DNA from: Bradyrhizobium frederickii
GTDB lineage: Bacteria; Pseudomonadota; Alphaproteobacteria; Rhizobiales; Xanthobacteraceae
Assembly: GCF_004570865.1 (NCBI RefSeq)
Contig: NZ_SPQS01000004.1
Location: 62,001-126,000, forward strand
DNA: 64,000 nt
Direction: 5' to 3'
Positions 1-8,592 of this stretch are shown piece after piece (position 1 is the first letter of the stretch; each line of letters starts with the position of its first letter). The notes under the pieces were generated by a model, which did not search any database, was not told the origin of the DNA, and saw only the letters and a list, made by a program, of their open reading frames with translations. The position numbers were made by a program, and so were the translations under genes.

Positions 1-807
1 GAGGTGCGGGAAGGCGATCGCGTCACCGCCGGCCAGGTCATCGCGGCCATCGGCGACGAGAAGCTCGTTCTTCAGATGAAATCGCTGGACGCCCAGATCG
101 AGGCGCTGCAGGCGCAGGCCAACCAGGCGCAACTCGACTTCACCCGAACCGAGGGGCTGGTCGAGCGCGGTATCCTGCCGCGGATCAAGCTGGACGAGCA
201 GCGCACGGCGCTCAACGTCGCCGACAACGGCCTGCGCGCCAGGACCGCGGAGCGTGCCGTCATCAACGAGCAGCTCAACCAGGGACAGGTGCTCGCGCCG
301 GCAGACGGTCGTGTGCTGAAGAGGCTGATCACCGTGGGATCCGTTGTGCTCGCGGGCGATCCGATCGTGACCGTCGCCCAGCAGAATTTCAAGCTGCGGC
401 TGCGCGTGCCGGAGCGCCACGCGCGCTTCCTCAAGGCCGGCGACAAGGTCCGCGTCGATGGCGCGGAGCTGGCGGGAGAGGCCTCGAAATGGGGCGTGAT
501 CGACCTCGTCTATCCTCAGATCGAGGAGGGGCGCGTCATCGCGGATGCGACGGTCGAGGGGCTCGGCGAATATTTCGTCGGCGACCGCTTGCGGGTCTGG
601 GTCGCCGCGGGAACGCGAACGGCTTTCGTCATCCCTTCGGGCTATGTGACGACGCGGTTCGGCATCGACTATGTCCGGCTCCGGAAAGGCGACGAGACGG
701 TCGACGTGCCGGTGCAGCGCGGCCGCGACATGCCGACGCCTTCGCTTCCCGACGGCCTCGAAATCCTGTCGGGCATCCAGGCCGGCGACCAATTGGTGCA
801 GCCGTGA
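1..807 (+). CDS. RND efflux periplasmic adaptor subunit (5' end outside window)
   Basis: Membrane-fusion (HlyD/AcrA-type) adaptor that links an inner-membrane RND pump to an outer-membrane channel. The frame is open from base 1, so the N-terminus, with its signal or anchor, lies upstream. Visible parts in order: the first half of a lipoyl-like domain, an alpha-hairpin coiled coil rich in Gln, Ala and Leu (roughly residues 22-95 from the window start), the second lipoyl half (VLAPADGRVLKR), then beta-barrel and membrane-proximal domains. It overlaps the pump gene by four bases (GTGA), so the two are translationally coupled. The substrate cannot be read from sequence. Confidence 0.9.
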   Translation, partial: EVREGDRVTAGQVIAAIGDEKLVLQMKSLDAQIEALQAQANQAQLDFTRTEGLVERGILPRIKLDEQRTALNVADNGLRARTAERAVINEQLNQGQVLAPADGRVLKRLITVGSVVLAGDPIVTVAQQNFKLRLRVPERHARFLKAGDKVRVDGAELAGEASKWGVIDLVYPQIEEGRVIADATVEGLGEYFVGDRLRVWVAAGTRTAFVIPSGYVTTRFGIDYVRLRKGDETVDVPVQRGRDMPTPSLPDGLEILSGIQAGDQLVQP

Positions 808-3800
808 ATCTCGGACTGTCAGGACGGTTGACCCGGTCGACCATCGCATCGCCGCTGACCCCGCTGTTCCTGATCGGGGCGCTGGTCGTGGGGCTGATCG
901 CCGTCGTGGCGATCCCACGCGAGGAGGAGCCGCAGATCAGCGTTCCCATGGTGGATATCCGCGTCAATGCCGACGGCCTGCGCGCGCCCGACGCGGTGGA
1001 GCTGGTGAGCAAGCCGCTGGAATCGATCGTCAAGGGCATCGACGGCGTCGAGCACGTCTACAGCCAGACCGAGGACGATCGCGTGATGGTCACCGCGCGC
1101 TTCCTGGTCGGCACCAAGTTCGAGGATGCCATCCTGCGGGTGCACGAGAAGATCCGCGCCAACCTCGACCGCATTCCCGTCGGCATCCCAGAACCGCTGA
1201 TCGTCGGGCGGGGCATCAATGACGTCGCGGTGACGGTGTTGACGCTGTCGCCGAAGCCGGAGGTTGCCAGCCGCTGGACCGACAAGGATCTGTACGAGCT
1301 CGCCGACAAGCTGCGCGCGGAGCTGATGAAGGTCGACGATATCGGTCTGACCTACATATCCGGCGGCGCCGCGCAACAGATCCGGGTCGAGCCCGATCCG
1401 GAGAAGCTGTCGCTGTTCGGCGTCACGCTTCAGCAGCTCGTGGCCAAGGTCAAGGACGCCAACCGCTCGTTCCTGGCTGGGCAGGTTCGCGATGCCGGCA
1501 TCGTGCGAGGCGTCGCGGCGGGGCAGACGCTATCCGGCATTCCCGACATCGGACTATTGCTGATCACGAGCCGCGACGGCCGGCCAGTCTATGTCAAGGA
1601 CGTCGCCTCCGTCGTCGTCGGTCCGAGCACCATCGAGCATCGCGTCTGGACGGATTCGCGCGGGGCCGCCGGGCAGTGGGCGCGCACGCCCGCCGTCAGC
1701 CTCGCGCTGGCCAAGCGGGCCGGCGCCAATGCGGTCGTCGTGTCCGAGAATATCGCGGGGCGCCTCGAAGGATTGAAGTCGCGCCTGATCCCCGAGGACG
1801 TCCAGGTGACGGTGACGCGCGATTACGGCGAGACCGCCAACGAGAAGGCCAACGAGCTGCTGTTCCACCTCGGCCTTGCGACCGTCTCGATCGTCGTCCT
1901 GATCGCGATCGCGATCGGCTGGCGCGAGGCGCTGGTGACGTTCGTCGTGATTCCCACGACAATCCTGTTGACGATGTTCGCCGCCAATTTGATGGGCTAC
2001 ACGATCAACCGCGTCAGCCTGTTCGCGCTGATCTTCTCCATAGGCATTCTCGTCGACGACGCCATCGTCGTCGTCGAGAACATCGCGCGGCACTGGGGCA
2101 TGCGCGACGGCCGGCCGCGCCTGCAGGCCACCATCGAGGCGGTGGCGGAGGTCGGCAACCCCACCATCGTCGCGACGCTGACCGTGGTCGCCGCGCTGCT
2201 GCCGATGTTGTTCGTGTCGGGCCTGATGGGCCCCTATATGGCGCCGATCCCGGCCAACGCGTCGGCCGCCATGCTGTTCTCGTTCTTCGTCGCGATGGTG
2301 GTCGCGCCCTGGCTGATGCTCAAGCTCGCGCCGAGGGGCGAGGTTGCCTCAGCGCACGCGGAGCACGACGAAGGCCGGCTCGGCCGGCTCTACCGGCGTT
2401 TCGCCACGCCGATCGTGCGGAGCAAGCGGTCGGCCTGGATCTTCCTGCTCGGCGTCGGCATCGCGACGCTGCTGTCGATGACGCTGTTTGCGACCAAGTC
2501 GGTGACGGTCAAGCTTCTGCCGTTCGACAACAAGTCCGAGATCGCCGTGGTCGTCGACCTGCCGGAAGGCGCGAGCCTGGAGGCGACCGAGCGTACGCTG
2601 TTCGGCGCGGCCGCGATCGCGCGGCAATTGCCGGAGGTCACCTCGCTGCAATCCTATGCCGGCACGCCGGCGCCGTTCAATTTCAACGGCCTGGTGCGGC
2701 ACTATTATTTGCGCCAGAGGCCCGAGCTCGGCGAAGTGCAGGTCAATCTGGCTGCGCGCGGCGAGCGCAAGCGCGCCAGCCATGAGATCGCGCTCGAGCT
2801 GCGCGAGAAGCTGAAGGCGCTTGATCCACCCGCGGGCACCAGCATCAAGGTGGTCGAAGTGCCGCCCGGGCCGCCGGTGCTGTCGACGCTGCTCGTCGAG
2901 GTCTACGGTCCCGATGCGACCACGCGCCGTGCGGTCGCGGCGGAGCTCAAGAAGGTCTTCGCGGAAGTGCCTTTCATCGTCGACATCGACGATTCCATCG
3001 GCGAGAAGCGGCCACGGCTGCGGCTCTCGATCGACCAGGACCGGCTCGAATTCTTCGGCGTCGAGCAGCGCGACGTCTACGACACGATCCAGGCGCTGTT
3101 CGGCGGCACCTCGATCGGCTATTCGCATCGCGGCGAGGACCGTAACCCGATCGAGATCGCGGTGCATCTCGGAAAGCGCGATCTGGTCTGGGACGAGGCG
3201 CTGGCCTCGACGCCGGTGCCGGCCAACACCTTGCCCGGCAGCAAGACGGTGGTCGAGCTCGGTCAGGTCGTCAAGGCGACCATGGAGGAGGGCTCGCCGA
3301 CCATCTTCCGCCGCGACGGCCGCTTCGCCGACATGGTGATGGCCGAGCTCGCCGGGCGCTTCGAGGCGCCGCTCTACGGCATGCTCGCGGTTGCCGATCG
3401 TGTGGATGCCCATGACTGGGGCAAGCTGCCGAAGCCGGCGATCAGCCTGCACGGCCAGCCATCGGACGAGTCGCGCCCCACGCTGCTGTGGGACGGCGAA
3501 TGGGAGATCACCTGGGTGACCTTCCGCGACATGGGTGCCGCCTTCGGCGCGGCCATCCTCGGCATCTACGTGCTGGTCGTCGCCCAGTTCGGGAGCTTCC
3601 GTCTGCCGCTCGTCATCCTGACGCCGATTCCGCTGACGCTGATCGGCATCCTGATCGGGCACTGGCTGCTGGGTGCGCCGTTCACCGCGACCTCGATGAT
3701 CGGCTTCATCGCGCTCGCCGGCATCATCGTGCGCAACTCGATCCTGCTGGTCGACTTCATCAGGCACAGCGGCGGGGACGGCAAGTCGCTGCGCGAGGTG

Positions 3801-4025
3801 GTGCTGGAGGCCGGCGCGGTCCGCTTCAAGCCGATCCTGCTCACCGCGCTTGCGGCCATGATCGGGGCCGCGACCATCCTGCTCGATCCGATCTTCCAGG
3901 GATTGGCGATCTCGCTGCTGTTCGGGCTGGCCTCGTCAACGCTGCTCACCGTGCTGGTGATTCCCGCGATCTACATCGCCTTGCGCGCGCCGCGTGAGGC
4001 TCCGACCACCGCCAAATCCAGCTAA
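804..4025 (+). CDS. RND-family efflux permease
   Basis: Proton-driven inner-membrane efflux pump of about 1073 residues, the usual size for AcrB/HAE-type RND proteins. The start is taken as GTG 804, whose bases overlap the adaptor's TGA; the open frame runs further upstream, but that part is a shadow of the adaptor gene. TM1 follows a short basic N-terminus (PLTPLFLIGALVVG). The TM4 motif VDDAIVVVEN carries the Asp pair of the proton relay. Two large periplasmic loops and a second TM block (FGAAILGIYVLVVAQFGSF onward) complete the duplicated fold. No outer-membrane channel gene follows, so the pump probably uses a shared TolC-type channel or one encoded upstream. Confidence 0.93.
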   Translation: MNLGLSGRLTRSTIASPLTPLFLIGALVVGLIAVVAIPREEEPQISVPMVDIRVNADGLRAPDAVELVSKPLESIVKGIDGVEHVYSQTEDDRVMVTARFLVGTKFEDAILRVHEKIRANLDRIPVGIPEPLIVGRGINDVAVTVLTLSPKPEVASRWTDKDLYELADKLRAELMKVDDIGLTYISGGAAQQIRVEPDPEKLSLFGVTLQQLVAKVKDANRSFLAGQVRDAGIVRGVAAGQTLSGIPDIGLLLITSRDGRPVYVKDVASVVVGPSTIEHRVWTDSRGAAGQWARTPAVSLALAKRAGANAVVVSENIAGRLEGLKSRLIPEDVQVTVTRDYGETANEKANELLFHLGLATVSIVVLIAIAIGWREALVTFVVIPTTILLTMFAANLMGYTINRVSLFALIFSIGILVDDAIVVVENIARHWGMRDGRPRLQATIEAVAEVGNPTIVATLTVVAALLPMLFVSGLMGPYMAPIPANASAAMLFSFFVAMVVAPWLMLKLAPRGEVASAHAEHDEGRLGRLYRRFATPIVRSKRSAWIFLLGVGIATLLSMTLFATKSVTVKLLPFDNKSEIAVVVDLPEGASLEATERTLFGAAAIARQLPEVTSLQSYAGTPAPFNFNGLVRHYYLRQRPELGEVQVNLAARGERKRASHEIALELREKLKALDPPAGTSIKVVEVPPGPPVLSTLLVEVYGPDATTRRAVAAELKKVFAEVPFIVDIDDSIGEKRPRLRLSIDQDRLEFFGVEQRDVYDTIQALFGGTSIGYSHRGEDRNPIEIAVHLGKRDLVWDEALASTPVPANTLPGSKTVVELGQVVKATMEEGSPTIFRRDGRFADMVMAELAGRFEAPLYGMLAVADRVDAHDWGKLPKPAISLHGQPSDESRPTLLWDGEWEITWVTFRDMGAAFGAAILGIYVLVVAQFGSFRLPLVILTPIPLTLIGILIGHWLLGAPFTATSMIGFIALAGIIVRNSILLVDFIRHSGGDGKSLREVVLEAGAVRFKPILLTALAAMIGAATILLDPIFQGLAISLLFGLASSTLLTVLVIPAIYIALRAPREAPTTAKSS

Positions 4026-4035
4026 CGAGGGTCCA

Positions 4036-4392
4036 ATGGACAAGAACTACGTCGACATCACGAGGAACATCTCGGCCAACCTGAAGAAGCTGCGGAGCGA
4101 CATTCCCGACACCATGAAGGGATTTGCCTTACTCGCTCAGGCCGCCACGCGCGACGGCGCGCTGGACAAGAAGACCAAGGAACTGATGGCGCTGGCGCTC
4201 GGCGTCGCCGCACATTGCGACGGCTGCATCGGCTTTCACGTCGAGGCGCTCGTCAAGCTCGGCGCGAGCCGCGAAGAGATCGAGGAGACGCTCGGCATGG
4301 CCGTCTACATGGGCGGGGGCCCCTCGCTGATGTACGCTGCGGATGCGATCGCGGCGTACGAGCAGTTCCAGCAGCAATCGACCGCCGCATGA
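4036..4392 (+). CDS. carboxymuconolactone decarboxylase / AhpD-like protein
   Basis: 118-residue AhpD-fold protein. The motif CDGCIGFH matches the CxxCxxxH redox site of the AhpD/CMD family, which points to a thiol peroxidase-like or disulfide reductase role rather than ring decarboxylation. ATG 4036 was chosen because GAGG stands just before it and family members begin here; an upstream in-frame start would lie inside the pump gene. It lies 10 bp after the RND pump and is probably cotranscribed. Its physiological substrate is unknown. Confidence 0.85.
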   Translation: MDKNYVDITRNISANLKKLRSDIPDTMKGFALLAQAATRDGALDKKTKELMALALGVAAHCDGCIGFHVEALVKLGASREEIEETLGMAVYMGGGPSLMYAADAIAAYEQFQQQSTAA

Positions 4393-4424
4393 CGTCGGTC
4401 GCCTCGTAGTCGGGGGCATACGAA

Positions 4425-4456
4425 CGGGACCGGGCGAATAGTCTCGTCCGGTCCCG
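4425..4456. terminator. hairpin between convergent genes
   Basis: Nine-base inverted repeat CGGGACCGG / CCGGTCCCG with a 14-nt loop, placed between the 3' ends of two convergent genes. No T-run follows on either strand, so this is a terminator-like stem or an mRNA 3' end protector rather than a classic intrinsic terminator. Confidence 0.4.
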
Positions 4457-4476
4457 AACCATCAAGCCTTCGCGGA

Positions 4477-4806
4477 TTACCAGCGGTCGTCGACGCCCAC
4501 GCCGACGCTGACGCCAGGCGCGCGAATGCCGACGCCGGCGCGCGGCCCGTCATCCCAATCGCGATGATAGGTGCGGCGCTCGTAATAGCGTTCGCGCGGC
4601 ATGTAGTTGTAGGAATCCCGCACGATCACGCGCGAACCGCTGCGCGTGCGATAGCAACGGCCGGCGTCATCGCAGACGAGCCGCACCTGCTGAACGAGAT
4701 CCGGATTGGTGTACTCGCTGGTCGTGTAGATATCGGAAGCCTTCGCCCCCGTGACGGCTGCCAAGGCGCCCACGCCCGCCAACAGCGCAATCGTAAATGT
4801 CTTCAT
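4477..4806 (-). CDS. exported small protein of unknown function
   Basis: About 109 residues. A clear Sec signal peptide (MKTFTIALLAGVGALAAV, cleavage near AKAS/DIY) is followed by a mature part rich in Arg, Tyr, Asp and Gly, ending in a Gly/Val stretch (GVSVGVGVDDRW). Two cysteines (CDDAGRCY) could form a disulfide. Two ATGs are adjacent at 4809 and 4806; the strong GAGGAGGA Shine-Dalgarno fits the second better. I do not recognise a named family. Many Bradyrhizobium exported proteins have this plan. Confidence 0.75.
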   Translation of the reverse strand: MKTFTIALLAGVGALAAVTGAKASDIYTTSEYTNPDLVQQVRLVCDDAGRCYRTRSGSRVIVRDSYNYMPRERYYERRTYHRDWDDGPRAGVGIRAPGVSVGVGVDDRW

Positions 4807-4912
4807 CATGTCCTCCTCGAAACTGCCCTCGGCGGTAACAAGAAGGGGAGGCGGCGATCGTTCCCCGCCGCGATGCGCGTTTTTCCCGGAACCGGCGGGT
4901 CGCGACGGTTCC

Positions 4913-5014
4913 TAAAGCGCGATGCATTAGGATGATTCGTCGTCGCGCCTTAGGTTGTTGTTTAGGCATGATCTTTTCGGAAAACCGCTGCGCACTTTTC
5001 CGGATCATGTTTTA
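4913..5014 (-). repeat. palindromic repeat family A, copy 1
   Basis: About 100-bp element that recurs at 50484-50574 and 55564-55666. On the minus strand it starts at a gene's stop codon with CATGATCCGGAAAAG, forms a hairpin closed by GATCATGC, and then has a second inverted repeat around AAAGCGCGATG. Here the TAA of the neighbouring lipoprotein gene lies exactly two bases before CATGATCC. Confidence 0.85.
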
Positions 5015-5416
5015 GGCCGGCTCGTATGTCTCGGTCCCGCAGATGTCGTCGGCTTCCGCCCGCCGGCGGTCCACGACCTTCCCGCCGTTGATCGTCACGA
5101 TGTAGGTCTGGGCGCCCAGCGAGGTGCCGGTTGCGGAGGTGAGCTGCGCGCGGACGCAGGCGGTCCAGCCCGGTCCGCGCAGCTCGCGATGGGGCGGGGC
5201 GACGTGCACCTCGCGCGGATAGGAGGTGGCGAGGAAAACCACATCGATCTGCTCGCGCACCACACGCTTGACGTCGGGAGGCGCTTCGGGCGGCGGTTGC
5301 TCGGCCTCCTTCATGCGCATGAACTCAGGCACCGGCGCGCGGCTGTCGGCAAAGCCGCAGGCACCGAGCGCGAGCGCGCCGGCGAGCAGCGCCGCATGAG
5401 CAATGATCCGTAACAT
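5012..5416 (-). CDS. putative lipoprotein of unknown function
   Basis: About 134 residues. The N-terminus MLRIIAHAALLAGALALGAC is a lipoprotein signal with lipobox LGAC, so the mature protein should be lipid-anchored. A proline- and glutamate-rich linker (EAEQPPPEAPPD) follows, then a compact domain with two cysteines. ATG 5416 was chosen over TTG 5440 because AGGGGA lies upstream and the signal peptide then starts correctly. The stop codon sits at the edge of a palindromic repeat. No family recognised. Confidence 0.75.
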   Translation of the reverse strand: MLRIIAHAALLAGALALGACGFADSRAPVPEFMRMKEAEQPPPEAPPDVKRVVREQIDVVFLATSYPREVHVAPPHRELRGPGWTACVRAQLTSATGTSLGAQTYIVTINGGKVVDRRRAEADDICGTETYEPA

Positions 5417-5612
5417 CCGTGAAAGTCCCCTGCGGGCCAACAGATAGGCACGAATGCGGTCCGCCGAAGTCCTTGCCGATCAAGATTTGCTGAGGCCTCC
5501 ACAAGCCCTAGAACCCGCGGCATTTGCTATTCCGCGATTGCGGGCTAGTTTGTGCCGCGCAATCATCATCGCCTTGTGGATGCGATGCGAACGCTCGTTC
5601 ACATCGCGCGCG

Positions 5613-5855
5613 CTATTGCACAAAGGCGAGGCCGACGCGCTTGTCACTGCGCCAAACTGTGCGACAATTCCGTACGAACTCGTCGCGCGCGATCGAGAGC
5701 GTGAACGATTGCGGCAACGTGACGGGAGCGTCGAGGTCGATCGCCGCGCCGCCGGCCGACATGTTCCGCACCGTGCAGGCGATGCCGTTGTTTTCGAAGG
5801 TGATCGTTCCACCCTTGAAAACACGGTGACGCTGCGCTGTACGTTTCTCGATCAT
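5613..5855 (-). CDS. PilZ-domain protein
   Basis: 80-residue single-domain protein. PilZ domains bind cyclic di-GMP. The N-terminal basic motif (RTAQRHRV) and the later NMSAGGAAI correspond to the RxxxR and (D/N)xSxxG binding motifs. ATG 5855 puts the RxxxR motif at the N-terminus as usual; the longer frame would run into a tandem repeat. The C-terminus ends TVWRSDKRVGLAFVQ, as in many stand-alone PilZ proteins of Bradyrhizobium. Partner unknown. Confidence 0.85.
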   Translation of the reverse strand: MIEKRTAQRHRVFKGGTITFENNGIACTVRNMSAGGAAIDLDAPVTLPQSFTLSIARDEFVRNCRTVWRSDKRVGLAFVQ

Positions 5856-5876
5856 CGGCGTCGGTCCATCACGATG

Positions 5877-5918
5877 ATTATGGAGTAATGCATAGAGATT
5901 ATGGAGTAATGCATAGAA
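5877..5918. repeat. two 21-bp tandem repeats
   Basis: Two direct copies (5877-5897 and 5898-5918) of a unit beginning ATTATGGAGTAATGC, differing only in the last base. They lie in the spacer between the PilZ gene (minus) and the HdeA-like gene (plus), close to where their divergent promoters should be. Confidence 0.8.
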
Positions 5919-6058
5919 ATTACGTTGAACTAAACTCAATATCGGCGCTGCTCGCACGGCGCTTCAGACTTCGTTTACGACGTTCGAGCGGAGAGCCTCT
6001 CCGCCGATTTCCCTGCAAGCCTTTCTTTTATGGCGTTACGGCGCCGATGGAGATTCCG

Positions 6059-6352
6059 ATGAAGACCACGCTTTCGCTTCTGTTCGCCGTTGCGCTCTCG
6101 CTGTCGTCGATGCCCGCCCACGCCGTCAAATGGGACCTTTCGACCATGAGCTGCAAGCAGTTCCTCGAGAGCGGCGAAGACAATATCCAGGTCGTGCTGA
6201 CCTGGATGGATGGCTGGTACAAGGGCGACGAGGACAACGCGATCATCGACACCGACGTGTTCATCGCGAACGCCAAGAAGTTTGGTGCCTATTGCGGAAA
6301 GAATCCGACAGCCAGCATCGTCACGGCGGCTGACGAAGTGCTCGGCAAGTAA
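6059..6352 (+). CDS. HdeA-family periplasmic protein
   Basis: 97 residues with a Sec signal peptide (cleavage after PAHA). The mature part has the HdeA pattern: MSCKQFLESG near the N-terminus, a central WMDGWYKG, and a second Cys in GAYCGKNP, giving the one disulfide of the family. HdeA-type proteins are periplasmic chaperones that act at acid pH. ATG 6059 has GGAG seven bases upstream; the longer frame has no signal peptide at its start. A strong intrinsic terminator follows at 6452-6495. Confidence 0.85.
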   Translation: MKTTLSLLFAVALSLSSMPAHAVKWDLSTMSCKQFLESGEDNIQVVLTWMDGWYKGDEDNAIIDTDVFIANAKKFGAYCGKNPTASIVTAADEVLGK

Positions 6353-6397
6353 CGCGATGCGCGCGGACCGAAGCGCGATTGCGGTCGCGCCTGGGTC

Positions 6398-6442
6398 TCC
6401 TGCCTCGATGTCTCCTACCTCGATGTCTGCTGCCTCGATGCG
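6398..6442. repeat. three 15-bp tandem repeats
   Basis: Three direct units of the type TCCTGCCTCGATGTC (6398-6412, 6413-6427, 6428-6442) with a few mismatches, in the 3' untranslated region of the HdeA-like gene just before its terminator. Confidence 0.75.
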
Positions 6443-6451
6443 ATCGTGATG

Positions 6452-6495
6452 GAGAGCCGCGCTGCGCTTTGCGCTCACGCGGCTCTCGCTTTTTC
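6452..6495 (+). terminator. intrinsic terminator of the HdeA-like gene
   Basis: Perfect 10-bp stem GAGAGCCGCG / CGCGGCTCTC (6452-6461 with 6478-6487) followed by GCTTTTTC. It lies between two convergent genes and ends transcription from the HdeA-like gene. Confidence 0.85.
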
Positions 6496-6497
6496 GA

Positions 6498-6962
6498 TCA
6501 GCCCGGCAACATCGCGAAAGCGCTGGACACCATCGCGGCCGGCTTGTTGTCGGTCGCCGAGAGCAGCGTGACGCGGCCAAAGCTCATGGTGCGCCCGAGC
6601 CGCACCACGCGCGCGTCCGCCAGTACGTCCGACGAGGACACCGCGCGCATGAAATGCGTGGTCTGGTCGACCGTCGTCATCGGACGATAGCCGCGATTGG
6701 CCGCAAGGATCGCGATCACCATCGCGGTGTCGGCAAGCGCCATCAGGGCCTGGCCGCAGACCACGCCGCCGTTGCGGCACAATCGCTCCGAAAACGGCAT
6801 GCGCAGGAGTGCGCCCGGCTGCCAGTCCGGCTGGTCCGCCGGCTGCGCGTGCTCGAGGCGCTCGACCGCGAGGTTGAGATCCTGGACCCAGGGCGCAAAA
6901 ACCTCGCCGAGGATGCGTCTGGCGTCGGGGAGGCCGAATTCGGCGTCTGGCTGCCTTTGCAT
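6498..6962 (-). CDS. PaaI-family hotdog thioesterase
   Basis: 154 residues of hotdog fold, predicted acyl-CoA thioesterase. The segment RNGGVVCGQALMALADTAMV is the family active-site helix, here with CGQ where many have HGG, and the later VDQTTHFMRAV and RTMSFGRV strands fit. ATG 6962 is preceded by AGGAGAG at good spacing; upstream reading is arginine-rich noise. The natural substrate is unknown, and the change at the HGG position may alter activity. Confidence 0.8.
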   Translation of the reverse strand: MQRQPDAEFGLPDARRILGEVFAPWVQDLNLAVERLEHAQPADQPDWQPGALLRMPFSERLCRNGGVVCGQALMALADTAMVIAILAANRGYRPMTTVDQTTHFMRAVSSSDVLADARVVRLGRTMSFGRVTLLSATDNKPAAMVSSAFAMLPG

Positions 6963-7107
6963 TGCTGTCGCGCTCTCCTGTATTGCCGGATGTTTCGTCC
7001 CATTGTGAGCGCATCGGCGCAGCAAAGTCACCCGGTCTCGCGGCGGTCCCGTCGGCTTGAAAATGCCTGACTTGGCCCGGTATGATGCCTCGCTTGGGAA
7101 CGGGTGG

Positions 7108-7242
7108 ATGATGTTGCGTCGGTGTGTCCTCGTCTTTGGTATGATCGCGCTCGGCCTCGCGCTGAGCGGGTGCACCAGATGTGGCCCGATCTGGGACGAT
7201 TGGCTGCATGGGCCCAAATCGTGCCGGTCGGATCGGCTCTAG
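7108..7242 (+). CDS. very small lipoprotein
   Basis: 44 residues: a lipoprotein signal (MLRRCVLVFGMIALGLALSGC, lipobox LSGC) followed by about 23 residues with cysteines (TRCGPIWDDW, PKSCRSD). The size and the CxxCG...WDDW...KSC pattern recall tiny lipoproteins seen repeatedly in Bradyrhizobium. Start at the ATG pair 7108/7111 after GGGTGG. Function unknown. Confidence 0.6.
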   Translation: MMLRRCVLVFGMIALGLALSGCTRCGPIWDDWLHGPKSCRSDRL

Positions 7243-7302
7243 CGGCACCGAACGGCCCCGGCGCGGGCGATCCCTGCCTCATGGATGATCAAGGAGTAGA
7301 CG

Positions 7303-7602
7303 ATGAAGCTTTTCCGTATGGCGGCGGTGCTGCTGGCAGCGCTGGCGGGACCTGCCTATGCGCAATTGCCCAATATCAATTTGATGCAGGACGGCCCGAG
7401 CAAGACGCCGGAGGAGAAGGCGGTCGAGGCCGAGCGCGAGAAGGCCTACAAGGAAACGCTGAAGAAGATCCCGGATTCCAAGTCGTCCAGTGATCCCTGG
7501 GGCGGCATGCGCGCCGATCCGCCGAAGCAGCCGGCGGCGCCGAAGGCATCGGCCGCAACCAGCGCGCCGAAGAAGACCAAGAGCGGCACGGCCGCCAACT
7601 GA
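7303..7602 (+). CDS. exported Lys/Ala/Pro-rich protein of unknown function
   Basis: 99 residues with a signal peptide cleaved after PAYA. The mature part has a charged helix (TPEEKAVEAEREKAYKETL) and a basic Ala/Lys/Pro tail. AAGGAG precedes the ATG by eight bases. This resembles a common Bradyrhizobium exported hypothetical with a conserved DPWGGMR segment (here SDPWGGMR). No enzymatic motif. Confidence 0.75.
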   Translation: MKLFRMAAVLLAALAGPAYAQLPNINLMQDGPSKTPEEKAVEAEREKAYKETLKKIPDSKSSSDPWGGMRADPPKQPAAPKASAATSAPKKTKSGTAAN

Positions 7603-7708
7603 CGACAGCTTCGTCCGGGGGCGGCACAGGCCTTCGGACAGGACTCCTCTTCGGCCGGCCCACGCCCTACATTTACCTCTGAGCGTAGTGCGTAGAGGAG
7701 GACAGGAC

Positions 7709-7963
7709 ATGGCCGATCGTCCGCGGGATCTCGCCGAGCGGATGGCGCGCCGGCGCAAGGCGCCTGGCAAGCCCGGCCAAACGATCGGCGACGGCTTTCT
7801 GCGCGAGACCTTCACGCTGCCGCGCGCGGCGGCGCGGGAACGGGCCCAGGCCTTCTTCGCCCGCTATCCCAAGGCCGGCTATATGAGCGCGGTCGAGACC
7901 TGGCGCGAACTGCCCGGCGGCGACATCGAATTCACCATGCGGCGGCTGCCCAGCGCGGACTGA
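7709..7963 (+). CDS. conserved small hypothetical protein
   Basis: 84 residues, basic N-terminus (MADRPRDLAERMARRRKAP) and an amphipathic C-terminal half (ARERAQAFFARYPKAGYMSA, WRELPGGDIEFTMRRLPSAD). GAGGAGGAC stands before ATG 7709, which is why the longer frame is not used. No signal peptide or named domain. Confidence 0.7.
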   Translation: MADRPRDLAERMARRRKAPGKPGQTIGDGFLRETFTLPRAAARERAQAFFARYPKAGYMSAVETWRELPGGDIEFTMRRLPSAD

Positions 7964-7988
7964 AGCCTGCCTGCTCGAGGGGCTCTTG

Positions 7989-8222
7989 CTAGTCGAGGGT
8001 TTCGGCGACGATGCGGATCCGGAATACCGGCTCCTTGGCCTCGTCCAGCAGCTCCATGTGCCATTCGGAATTTTCCTGGAGCTTGCGGGCAATGCCGGCG
8101 GTCATGTCGGCGCAGACATTGGTCATCTCTTTCCAGGCCGAATCGCGATCGGCGAATTCCGTCGCCTGGTCGGCGCAGCCGGAATAACGGCCATTCCGGA
8201 TACGAAAGAAATAGAGCGGCAT
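7989..8222 (-). CDS. DUF6894-type small protein
   Basis: 77 residues starting MPLYFFRIRNG, the hallmark start of the DUF6894 family, followed by an Asp/Ala helix and the final strand PVFRIRIVAETLD. The family is widespread and multicopy in Bradyrhizobium, function unknown. The start at 8222 is set by that N-terminal match; there is no strong ribosome site. The gene converges with the preceding small protein. Confidence 0.75.
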   Translation of the reverse strand: MPLYFFRIRNGRYSGCADQATEFADRDSAWKEMTNVCADMTAGIARKLQENSEWHMELLDEAKEPVFRIRIVAETLD

Positions 8223-8391
8223 GGCTGGCACCGATCGCGCGTGACGGCCTCGCCCCCAAGGCCACGGGCGCGCGCAGTCCAATCCCAAACCAGCGTCAGA
8301 TCAATTCCGGGCGGCTACGGATGATGCCGCCGCGAGGGGCCTGCCAGCCGCGCCGGTGCGGTGCACACGCCCCCGCGCGATCAGCGAGGCG

Positions 8392-8592
8392 CTATCCGGC
8401 CGGTTCAGGCCGTTGCCCCGCCGATCGCTTCAGCTCCCGATCGATCCGCAGCTGCACGCGCCGGATCGCGAGCAGATCGATTTTCGTCTCGGTCTTGCCC
8501 GTCTTGATCTGATCGCCGATGCGGAACTGCCATTGCCAGATTCCGGGAATCGCCGTCTTGGCGACGGTGAATTCGATGCCCCTGTGATTCAT
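8392..8592 (-). CDS. conserved small hypothetical protein
   Basis: 66 residues starting MNHRGIEFTVAKTAIPGIW, with GGGAGGTCACC directly before the ATG. The short frame, not the 155-residue one, has the ribosome site and normal composition. The fold looks like a small beta-strand protein (FTVAKTAIPGIWQWQFRIGD) followed by a basic helix (AIRRVQLRIDRELKRSAG). It recalls a recurrent Bradyrhizobium hypothetical; no function known. Confidence 0.7.
   Translation of the reverse strand: MNHRGIEFTVAKTAIPGIWQWQFRIGDQIKTGKTETKIDLLAIRRVQLRIDRELKRSAGQRPEPAG

Noticed and set aside
489..803. Upstream extension of the RND pump
   Set aside because: It overlaps the adaptor gene in another frame and is Arg/Gly noise; GTG 804 gives the normal N-terminus.
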